Source: Euryodendron excelsum
Taxonomy: Eukaryota; Streptophyta; Magnoliopsida; Ericales; Pentaphylacaceae
Reading direction: 5' to 3'
DNA: 64,000 nucleotides
Assembly (NCBI GenBank): GCA_033060915.1
Contig: CM065392.1
Coordinates: forward strand, 15,837,501 to 15,901,500
Shown: positions 47,901 through 56,864 of the stretch, piece after piece
Numbering within the stretch: position 1 is the first letter of the stretch
Layout: every line of letters starts with the position of its first letter
The notes under the pieces: generated by a model
Seen by the model: only the letters and a program-made list of their open reading frames with translations
What the model was told of the DNA's origin: nothing
Databases searched by the model: none
Position numbers and translations under genes: made by a program

Positions 47901-49690
47901 TATAGGATTTCGAGGTTCTGGAGCAATTTTTACAGAGCTTCACTTCAATTTTCGATTCTGGAATATGCAAAGGGGGAGGCCTGTATTTATAAGCAACTTG
48001 GGAGAGGCCTGGCACATGTGCTACATGAGCCTGGCTAAAACTTATCCTAGCGCATGTAGCACATGCGCCAATACTGTTCCATTGCCAGAATGCCACGTCG
48101 CACCCATTGTACTGGCTAAATTCTGATGGTTGATCGAACTTTGGTCAATTTGATCAAAATCTGGGTGCATGCAACATACGCTCCGTCACTGGGAGTGTTG
48201 TTTAAACTTTGTCTTGATAATTGAGCCAACCGGAAAGGTTTCGGAGGAATCGGTTGCACCCACGGTGTTCTCCTAGGGTTTCTCGTGGACTTTTGTGTTT
48301 TTAAAAAGTTTGAACGGTGTTCGGAAGTGTGAGATATCGTCTCTGAAAATGTGCATGAAATCAAATTTCTGTGGAGCGTCTGTGATATGCTCCACAGGGG
48401 TTCGAAAGTAGCTATTTTTGTGTCGCATGATCGAGGCCTTCAGGAAGCGATCTCTCTGATCGGACCGTACCGATGGAAAGTAATCTGAAAATAATTTCAA
48501 AAATTTCCTAATTTATGCATTTCTCAAGTTGTTTGACAATGAGTTATAATTAGGGAATTGGAAAAAAAGTCAAGCTTGGCGGAGCGTCTGTGAGATGCTC
48601 CAGGGGTTGCTGTAAGTGGCAGTGTTCGAGCCATGCGATGAAGAGCTTCGGGAAGCGATCTCTCCGATCAAGCCGTATTGATGGAAAGATCTATGAAGAA
48701 CTTTAAGGAATTCCCTGATTTATGTATTTCTCAAGTCATTTGACAGTGCATTATAACTAGGGAATTGAGAGAAAAGGCAGTTTTGGCAGAGCATCTGCGA
48801 GAGGCTCTAGGGAACTTTTATTGATTCAGGGGTGTTTAGTGTCGTAAGGTCCTCTTTAGGTTAAATAGGGGTGTACGACAAGACCCGCCGTTCAAAATCC
48901 TAGGACCGGTGCTGTTTTGGGGAGTGTTCGGGTTGTCTGGGCAAAACGGTTATTTTGACCGGGTTCGGTTGAAATTGGTCAGGAATGGATCGGAGTGTCA
49001 TGTTAAGCGTGCGGGGTTATACAAGGATGATCCCGGGAGAGTCTTTTACTGTTCGGTGGAATTTGTGCAATGTTGGGGCATTCAAGGGCAAAATGGTCAT
49101 TTTGACCAGAGGGATTTTTAACTTTCTCAAAATGTGCTTGGAGGCCCAAGGGCCAGGTTTGGTCATTTTTCACCCAGTCGGGCTAGTAGGCACCGGTGTT
49201 AACCTAGGTGTTGGTTCTCGAGACCACCAGCCTCGGGAAACTACTTGTGCGGTGTTGATCCCTGAGACCGCCCAGTCTTAGAGAGCTACCTGTAGGGTGG
49301 TGTTGGTTCCTGAGAATGCTTAGTCTCAAAAAGCTACCTGTGAGAGTGGTGTTGGTCTTCGAGAACTACCAAATGACAGATATTTTACATTGGCGGGCTA
49401 GCAGGCACCAAAAGTGAACCGTCTAGAATTTGATAAGGTGTTGGTCCTCGAGATTGCCCGATCTTGAGAAGCTACTTGGTTGGTATTGGTTTCTGAGATC
49501 GCCTGATCCCAAAAAGCTACGTGGAATGATGTTTGTGGCTTCAATTGGGGCTTTGTGGGCCTGTGAAGCAACTAGCTGACTGGATTGGAGTTCAAAAAAC
49601 CCGTCTTGGGTTTGCATGTGTTGTGATTGTTTAAAAACTGGGTCCGATCGGGCCAAAGATTGTTGGGAGGGCAAAAATGGGGTGCTTACA
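44944..49690 (-). repeat. 5' LTR of element C, uninterrupted
   Basis: This 4,747-bp LTR runs TGTCGTGCCCTGG...GGGGTGCTTACA on the + strand. Transcription is on the - strand, with a TATAAATA box at 47,984-47,991. That gives a U3 of about 1.7 kb with the hairpin array (49,205-49,530) and a long R-U5 of about 3 kb with the GGTTAACC array (46,275-46,577). A paired GCATGTAGCACATGC-like palindromic block lies just upstream of the TATA box at about 48,015-48,070. Small open stretches such as 47,854-48,126 cover this promoter block and are not genes. Confidence 0.93.
46275..46577. repeat. GGTTAACC/GGGTTAG-type tandem repeats in the right C LTR
   Basis: The counterpart of the split left array. The last three or four units here are regular 28-bp repeats of GGTTGGATAACTAAGGTCAA plus GTTAACCTAG, more homogeneous than the rest, which suggests recent local amplification. 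Confidence 0.85.
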
Positions 49691-50606
49691 CCGTGACGGC
49701 AACCTTGTCGTCCACGTTGTCTGCTATGAGAGTTTCCTGATTGAACCTCCCTACATACTTCTACAGCATCTCCTATTTCTTCTGACTCACAGTCAACAGG
49801 TATGCTGCGGGCCTTCTTTGCCTCTGCGCCCCAATGTAGTGACTCACAAAGAGCTTGTTAAGTTTAGTAAACGTGGAGATCGTTGCTGGCTTGATCTTGT
49901 TGAACTAGGTTTGCGCCGAACCTTTCAACGTGACGCGGAAAGCTCTGCACATGATCTCGTCCGGCACTGCCTGCAGGTGCATAAGTGCCCTAAATGTCTC
50001 CAAGTGGTCCACTGGATCTTTGGAGTCATCGAACACGTCCACAGTCAGCATTTTGAACTTCAAGGGAAGTGGGTAGTCCATCACCTTTTGGGTGAATGGC
50101 AAAACTATTCTACCAATGACCGCATCCACCGTGTTTGGAGCCTTGGCCTCCATGGCAGCCAAGACCCCCGCCATCTGGGCCTGCATGGCCCTCAGTTGTT
50201 CGTCCCAAGCATGGGAGCTTTCTGGTTTGTCACCTACCATCTCCATTCTGGATGGGACTGCATGGTTGATTTGTGCTTCCTCGATGTAGGGCTCACGGCG
50301 TAAGATTGGGTCCTCAACCAGTCCTCCATTTTCGTTCTCATTTTTGTTGCCGTGGGGGGGAAAAGAAGGCTCTTTGTCAATTTTCTAATCCTCTTTTTTC
50401 ACCATTGGCGGGGCAACTGGCGGTGGAATCCCTCTAGATGGAGCTGGAGCTCGTTGGAGCAACTTTGCGTTTTGCCGAGCCAACTGTTGCATGTTGGCCA
50501 TCATGTCAACCACCGTCTTATCCAGGGCGGCTATCTTCTCTGCACGTGAATCTATCATTAAGCTTCCTTCGGGGTAAGTGCTAATCTTAGACCTAGTCAA
50601 AACCAT
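49691..50606 (-). pseudogene. 5' part of gag of element B (before the C insertion)
   Basis: The ATG at 50,604-50,606 starts MVLTRSKIS, 43 bp after the LTR. A heptad-like segment (EKIAALDKTVVDMMANMQQL) leads to the gag core (49,905-50,246) with KVMDYPLPLKFKMLTVDVFD, DPVDHLETFRALMHLQ and CRAFRVTLKGSAQT. The frame is continuous but for stops at 50,383-50,385, about 49,902-49,904 and about 49,760. It runs to the CCGTG duplicate, where element C begins, and resumes at 23,606. Confidence 0.9.
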
Positions 50607-50627
50607 GAAAAGTCATGAGAATATTCT

Positions 50628-50648
50628 GTTCCCACAAACGGTGCGAGT
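50628..50648 (-). other. Primer-binding site of element B
   Basis: Adjacent to the 5' LTR the - strand reads CTCGCACCGTTTGTGGGAAC, resembling the TGGCGCCGTTTGTGGGA-type site common in Tat/Athila-group elements. Its 5' bases appear mutated. Confidence 0.6.
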
Positions 50649-51263
50649 TGATAGTGTAGTAATCTTGTGGAGTCTTACCCCCAGGTCTTCAATAAGCCAT
50701 CTCCCGTCTCTTGGTGATTCCCTATTCTAAGACTCATCGGTGGGGTGCCTGCCAAAGGTCCTCCAGCTTTCTAGTTAGATTCATGAGAATAATATTGCTT
50801 AGAGAATGTAGTTTGCTAGGGTTTTCTTTTTTGCGTACCTGGGGAAGGGACTGTGGTTTTCCTTTCTATGCATGTATGGGAGTGGTTGACGACCTTTCCA
50901 CATAGCGGCATTTCGTTGGAGGGTCAGAACTGTGACAGGGCACTTGAGAAGGTCATCTCTACACTCCACGATGGCATGTGTCATAACTGTGTCAGGATAG
51001 GGCGGTTGCTCCTTATACACTTCACGCCCATGCTCCGAGTGCTCACCAGAGTGTCTGGTGTCAAATGTGGACCCCACCAATGTGATAGTGAGGTCGACTA
51101 GAGTGGGAGGTCCCCGAACAGTTGGTCTGTTCGGGACTCGAGGGGATGGTGCATCAAGGGTTTGGTCGAGGCCCGACCAAACTTCACGGTGTGGAATAAT
51201 CTGATCGGAGCCCAACCAGCCGTCCATGGGGTCTCTAATCTGGTCGGAAAAACACAACTACCA
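50649..51263 (-). repeat. 5' LTR of element B
   Basis: This 615-bp LTR runs TGATAGTGTAGT...CACAACTACCA. It aligns with 14,669-15,256 and is followed by the ATGAA duplicate. Open stretches over it are chance frames within the LTR. Confidence 0.92.
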
Positions 51264-51268
51264 ATGAA
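51264..51268. repeat. Target-site duplication of element B, right copy
   Basis: ATGAA follows the LTR end directly and matches the left copy at 14,664-14,668 exactly. Confidence 0.9.
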
Positions 51269-51608
51269 TGAACATAGATGAACACTCACATCTATGAAAA
51301 TATTAATAGAAATCAAAGCATACTTCACCTGTGCATGCCAGTAATCAATAGAGTCCAAAATTTACATATGGAATTGAAAAAGAAAAATAAAATCTAAAAG
51401 AAAATTTTGATGTAAGTCCAAAAAATAATAGATGGTCCCTTCGCAAAAGGGGCAGAAACTTTTATGGACACTTATGGCAAATTACCCTCTTATATTCCCC
51501 GCGAAAAGTCCGCTTGAATACTAGAGGCCTCCGAGGCTACTGTTGAAGGTTGTTCTGTGGAGAGACTACGAAGTTGAAAATTCCATCGGTTTGTTTTGGA
51601 TTGGTTGG

Positions 51609-51647
<39 letters not shown>

Positions 51648-51686
51648 GCAGGGGAACCTGGTATTAGTCCCCAGAATGAAAAAAAA

Positions 51687-51725
<39 letters not shown>

Positions 51726-51893
51726 CTGGGGAGGGATGATTGAGAGCCTTGTTCTATCTAGCCCTCTCCCTGATTTGAGTGTCCCCTCAGTACCAGACCA
51801 GCATCCTTTGCAAGGAATTGATTTCCCAATCTCAGACACATCATTTATGGGCATTGTTTCGGATGTTGTGAAATAACAAAGGAAAAGGCAATC
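51269..51893 (+). promoter_or_regulatory. Upstream region and 5' UTR of the acyltransferase gene
   Basis: The 625 bp between element B and the start codon must contain the core promoter, unless it was displaced by B. No clean TATA box is obvious. It holds a GA dinucleotide run (51,612-51,645), an A-run and a 37-base G homopolymer (51,687-51,723). GA-rich tracts in 5' UTRs of plant genes are common; the G run is not. Confidence 0.5.
51612..51723 (+). repeat. (GA)n run and 37-base G homopolymer
   Basis: A GA run of about 17 repeats is followed 41 bp later by 37 consecutive G. The homopolymer lies 170 bp upstream of the acyltransferase ATG. Confidence 0.9.
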
Positions 51894-54800
51894 ATGAGTG
51901 AGATCAAGATTCAGAATCGATGTCCTTCCTCCAATGGCATTGACCCTCCCCAACCCAAGAGGCTCTATCAAGTTTGGAAGGGCCGCAATGTAAGCTTTTT
52001 CCTCTCTTATATTTATTTGTTTTTATCCTTTTTTAAAATATTATATATATATATATATATTTCTTGTTCTCTTTGGACAAAAATGTTAGTAAGTCATTGT
52101 TGATCCTCATCTCCCGTTCGTTAACCATATATTTATATTGTCTCTTATGACTAAATATGCTGCTGTTTCCATTTCATTTAATTTCTTTTTTAGTTTTGAT
52201 AAGTATTATGCGGCCAATTATTCTTTAGTTTCTCTTTACTATTCTCCCCATATATAAATTCTTTTTATAGGGAAAAAGTTGAATTTAAAATGAGGAAATT
52301 TGAAACTTCGCTTTATGATTGTATTATATTCATCATGATGAGATTTGTTTGGATGGTTTTAATCACAGAATGCAATCGTTTGATCACGAAATCAGCTGAA
52401 CTCGCCTACATGTTTTCCTCTATGCCTTCTTGCTGATAAATACCCAAACAAATCCTCTTCTAAATATTGATGTGCAAGTAGCATGCGAGATTAGACTGAA
52501 CAGTTATAGGGATGAATACTATATCCACTGGGATAAGATTATATCTACGCCAACTAAATTGTATTCATTTTTTTTTTTTTTGGTGAGGTTTGAACAGAGT
52601 GCATAAGGTGATACCAAGGTAAATAATTTTTGAGTCTTAAAAGGGCAGAAAGGGCCACTTTGAAGTGGGTTTTTAATTGTATGATGTTGACCCTATTTTT
52701 AGTTAGCCAATATTGTAGGAATCACTATACACACCAATGAAATGTCTGCATCCCACCATGTAACAAGAGAGCGAGAGAGAGAATCAGTAAAATTTTGCAA
52801 ATTTCTCCTTGAATAGAGCACTATCAATTTTTATCTTTCATTTATATTTTTCAAAGTGGTTTTGGTATATCAAAGTATACATCGGCAGTCCTCCTAGAGT
52901 TCAGGAAATGGAAAGTTCACTTTGCAGAAAGGACATGCCCACTGGACTGCAGTTTGCATTGGGTGAAAACAACTTTGAAAGTAGATTGCATTGGTAAAGT
53001 CAGAAGGCATTATTCATATGAACTGTTGTACTGTCATTCATTATGGATCCTCGCTGCAGAAGCATGTTGCCACCTAATTATCATCAAGAAAGGGAAAATG
53101 TTTGTTTGTTTGTGTTAATGAAATCAGAAATATTGTTATTCTGACCGCATATGATGTTGGTTAGAGTTTCAGAGTTTGGCAACATGCTTATTGAATGCAA
53201 ATAAATATTTAGAACTTGACCGTTTTATAGCAATTCAAAGTCAGCTCCGAGTTTCAACTGGCAAAGAAGAATGGCAATGCTAATCCAAGCAGCCCAACTA
53301 TAGGACCACTCTACCTTTGCTTCATTACCATAGACTCATTTTTTAATAAGGTCCATGTCATTTCCTTTGTTTCTCTTCTGTCTTAGGGGAAAGTATAGCT
53401 CATCAAATCTGTCAAGCAGTAGTTCTCATCATAACTCCATCACTATGTTGTTTTCCTTCCTTTATCTTTTACCCTATAATTTTCCTCGGCTGGCCCATAT
53501 CAAGATGGAAAGCCAAAAGAAATATAGATCTGGTATCTCTTTAAGTATATTGCATTGGAACTTGTATTTGTAAATTTCAAACTGTTACCAAGCAATATTC
53601 ATAAGACTTTGGCCTTTTAACTGTAATAAAGTTTATTCAGAATTTATGGTGTTAAATTGCTTTGCACTTGGCTGTCCCACATAGGGAGAGTTTGGGTGCA
53701 TGTGTTGCTTTAAAAACCTCACCCCCACTTTCCGTTTTAACAGGTTGAGTTGGGTTTGGTTACTTAAAAACAAAACCAGTTTTTCGGTCCGCAGCACATT
53801 CCTCTGATCTTTGGGCCTCCCATGTGCGGGCGGGTCTCTTTGGCACGGGACCGCAAGGGGTTTCGTGTTGGCCTGGCTCTCCCACCTCGGGAGAGTTTGG
53901 GTGTGTGGGTTGCTTTAAAAAGCTTCCCGTTTTAACCGGTTGTGTACTTCAAAAGAAATTTGCTTTGCACTTTTTGCTTCCTTCATGAATAAACTTTGCG
54001 GATGAATATGCTGGTGTACCCAATCCATTGAATGGAACCACAGGATTATCTTAATTTCTACTCAGTTGATAATAACATAGATGAACCAGATCTTTAGCTG
54101 ACGATTTATATTTGATTACATTCTTGGTGCATAGTAAATACGATTCCTCATTTGGTCAATAAAGTTCCTTGCTTGAAAACATTTCTAGGGAATAGAATCA
54201 TCATTTACTGGTTTTTAGCTTTTAAAATCAATAAGAGACTATACTGCTATAAATGACTTAGGAAAATGTACAACTTTATTCATAATGGGAACAACCGAGA
54301 AAAGCTGTCCTTGTCATGGTCTATTTTTGATAGGAGTTATGAAAATTTGTTGAATGACTACATTATAAGTAAAGGCCCTTTCATCAACTGATAAATTTTT
54401 TTCCAAATGAATGGAAAGGAAAAAGAAAAATTGCATTTGTAATTATTTTTTACAGAATGGCGCACTGATGAAGCATGTCTCTTGTTTCTTTCGAAAACTA
54501 TGTCAGAAATTTTTGTGAGGTGGGAGATTGATCTTTGGTCCTGATGCAGCATCACTATTTTTATCTGCATTCCTAATAGGGGGCCCTGCGATAATCTTCA
54601 GCATAAAAATGCTTTTGAGGATTAAGGAAACCGAGCCCTTGTATGGGTATTCTGTACTGATGGTGGGATTTGTCCTCACAGTTATGGCAAGTATAATGAG
54701 ATCTTTCTTGGTAATTTGGGGGTTAGATTAAGTGAATGGTGACTGAATTTGACCTGATGGCTTTTATGCAGGATTTGACTTTCCTCTTCCTTACATCCAC

Positions 54801-56467
54801 AAGAAATCCTGGAATAGTACGGAGGAATTCACGGCCACCTGAATCAGATGAAGCCTTGGATGCCAATACCCCATCCTTGGAATGGGTCAACAGTGCAACT
54901 GCTAATTTGAAATTACCTCGAATGATGGATGTGATGGTCAATGGCCACTCAGTTAAAGTGAAGTACTGTGACACTTGTTTGCTATATCGTCCACCACGTG
55001 CTTCTCACTGCTCAATTTGCAACAATTGCGTAGAGAGGTTTGATCACCACTGTCCATGGGTGGGTCAATGTATTGGAATCGTAAGTCATTTGATTCTTTA
55101 GACATGAATGAAGTATTGGGATGTGTCATGAAAGTTCAATCCATTGCATTTGCATAGGTATTTAAATGAGTTTATTGTATATGATCTTACAAGACTCACC
55201 CGCAGCATAGTGGCTCTAAATTCACTTACCTTAGGTCCAACTAACTAAACTCATTTATGTTCATCTTATTTTGTTTTTATTGTTGTAGCATCTCAATACT
55301 AAATAATTAAATTTTATGTTTTTCTTTTCCTTATGTTTTAAAAAAGAAGATGTCAATGCTAATAGTACTGCTATTTTGATTACGGGTCTTTCTAACATGT
55401 GCCCTAAGGGCACATTTTAAGCATGCTTTGTTTAGTTGTACAAAGCGTTGGAACTTGTGTTTTCACAATTTTCAACATTGAAAACACAATTACTAACACT
55501 ACGTACAACCAGATAAAGTATGCTTAAAATGTGCCCTTAGGGCACATGTTAGCATTTGCCTTTGATTATATCCAAGGTTGAATGGCATGGCTTTTTCAGT
55601 TTCCATGGACATTAATTGCACTTCAAAGCCATCTTAGTTTCGTGCACCATGTCTACATTTATGTCCCCATATCAGTGCTTATGAGTCAATAATTTATGAG
55701 TATCTCACTATCTCAAATATACCAAATAGTAAATAAACATTCCTTTTTCTAAAGTTGCATGCACAGGTACAGAACAACTATGTAAAGCTTGTGTTTTAAC
55801 ATTAAGATGCATTAGACACTCAAAACTAGTCCAATCTGATGCGTTCTTGTTTGATAGCTTGAATACAACCATCTGTTAGGAGATTGTTTAGTACATTTAA
55901 AATGGTGATCTGGCAAACAATTTAGGAAGATTCACTATTCTTTTTCGAGCATAGGAAATTTTGTTCTCTGTTTACAGTTTGTCCATTTGTACTTTCCTTT
56001 GAAGAGAACTGAATGAATTTACTGTTTCTGTTAAACCATTATTTGGAGTAAAGGGTGGTTCACTATCATCAAAATGTCTCCACAAGATCCTCCAATATAC
56101 TCCTTTTCATGACTTTCAATACCACTAAACATGAACTAAACTTATGTAGTACATAATGCACAGAATTTTGATTGCATTAAAGGAAATTTGTTTCAAACAA
56201 CTGGAAATACACTAACCTGCCTCTTCCATATTGATTTGGTTGCAGCGCAATTATCAGTTCTTCATTCTGTTTATATCATCATCAACAACACTGTGCTCAT
56301 ACGTCTTCACGTTCTCATTGATGAATATTCTGCAGCAACAGGGCAACTTATGGAACATTATGTCACAAGATCTCATATCAGTTGCTTTAGTAGTATATTG
56401 CTTCATAGCTGTCTGGTTTGTTGGCGGGCTTACTGTTTTCCATTTTTATCTGATATGCACCAACCAG
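51894..56467 (+). CDS. DHHC-type protein S-acyltransferase (palmitoyltransferase), exons 1-4, 3' part not in view
   Basis: The product attaches palmitate to cysteines of target proteins in internal or plasma membranes. Exons are 51,894-51,989 (32 codons), 54,507-54,686 (60), 54,772-55,080 (103) and 56,246-56,467 (74), all phase 0. Intron 2 is GC-AG (donor ATG|GCAAGT); the others are GT-AG. Features in order: [11 protein letters not shown] at the N-terminus, [12 protein letters not shown] leading into membrane segment 1, segment 2 across the exon 2-3 join, [10 protein letters not shown], the Cys-rich domain from about residue 156 ([20 protein letters not shown]), catalytic DHHC at 183-186 in [12 protein letters not shown], then segments 3 and 4 ending [10 protein letters not shown]. 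Codon 36 (54,516-54,518) is TGA where this family has cysteine in the FLCGG motif. The C-terminal third (expected after CTNQ) is not found before 64,000. Plant members are usually 400 residues or more, so this is partial, and possibly a recent pseudogene. Confidence 0.9.
51990..54506 (+). other. Intron 1 of the acyltransferase gene
   Basis: This 2.5-kb GT-AG intron is AT-rich, with a TA microsatellite at about 52,043-52,060 and a T-run at 52,569-52,581. It contains the TRIM-like repeat at 53,669-53,950. No other coding sequence is supported. Confidence 0.75.
53669..53950. mobile_element. TRIM-like miniature element in intron 1
   Basis: Two direct repeats of about 75-80 bp (53,669-53,748 and 53,872-53,949) share CCCAC, GGGAGAGTTTGGGTG and GTTGCTTTAAAAA and enclose about 125 bp of GC-richer sequence. 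TCCCAC near the start and a TTTAAAA box are typical of TRIM LTRs. No clear PBS or target duplication, so the class is a guess. Confidence 0.45.
55392..55552. mobile_element. MITE in intron 3 with about 45-bp terminal inverted repeats
   Basis: The left end CTAACATGTGCCCTAAGGGC and the following CACATTTTAAGCATGCTTT are repeated in inverse at the right end (AAAGTATGCTTAAAATGTGC then CCTTAGGGCACATGTTAG). Total length is 161 bp. The outer 30 bp of each arm is itself palindromic around GTGCCC-TAAGGGCAC. The target duplication is unclear. It lies inside the 55,081-56,245 intron and needs no coding capacity. Confidence 0.85.
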
Positions 56468-56643
56468 GTAATCCTCTTACTCCTCAAAAGGCTATTTATG
56501 TAGTTCAGAATTAAGTGGGACAAATCCAATTTCATGTCGAATTACCCTTTTCCAGATGATATGTGCATATTATTCACAAATATTTTGCTTTTATGCTGTC
56601 ATGGATATGCTTATCCATCCAAAGTTCATATGGTTTAGCATAT

Positions 56644-56644
<1 letters not shown>

Positions 56645-56692
<48 letters not shown>
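56645..56692 (+). repeat. (GA)n microsatellite
   Basis: About 23 GA repeats, in the long intron after exon 4 of the acyltransferase gene. Confidence 0.95.
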
Positions 56693-56695
<3 letters not shown>

Positions 56696-56864
56696 GGGTG
56701 AGAGATTCATTCTCTATCACTCCAAACATTTTGTTTTTTTGAGAAAATAAATTACAATATGCCAGAGGTTACAGATTTCAGTTAATAACCCACAAATAAT
56801 GAAAAATTCAAAGCATTCCTGTTTAAGTTGGTGCACAAATGTATTGATTGGTCAAAGCATTCCC

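Larger units (their letters stand above)
23612..49690 (-). mobile_element. Element C: large Tat-type LTR element with gag and antisense PMD gene, no pol seen
   Basis: C is 26,079 bp as it stands, about 19.6 kb after removing the two solo LTRs (D, E) inside its left LTR. On the - strand the order is 5' LTR (44,944-49,690), PBS, a 1.6-kb leader, gag (about 43,300-42,147) and a gag-linked acidic region to 41,145. A non-coding stretch follows, then an antisense gene for a plant mobile domain protein (35.5-39.2 kb, + strand), a polypurine tract and the 3' LTR (23,612-35,054). No RT, RNase H or integrase motif was found on either strand of the 9.9-kb interior, so C looks non-autonomous. The long LTRs, PBS type and antisense gene fit the Tat/Ogre group. 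Confidence 0.9.
14669..51263 (-). mobile_element. Element B: Tat-type Ty3/gypsy retrotransposon, split by element C
   Basis: Element B is bounded by related LTRs (14,669-15,256 and 50,649-51,263) and flanked by a perfect ATGAA duplication (14,664-14,668 and 51,264-51,268). On the - strand the order is 5' LTR, PBS, gag, protease, RT, RNase H, a second RNase H-like domain, integrase, tandem repeats, a + strand antisense gene, a polypurine tract and the 3' LTR. The second RNase H and the antisense gene at the 3' end are hallmarks of the Tat lineage. Removing the 26-kb nested element C leaves about 10.5 kb. Stops and frameshifts are present in all coding domains, so B is dead. Confidence 0.93.

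Noticed and set aside
51550..51876. Arg-Glu/Gly-rich open frame upstream of the acyltransferase
   Set aside because: It is created by the GA repeat and the G homopolymer.
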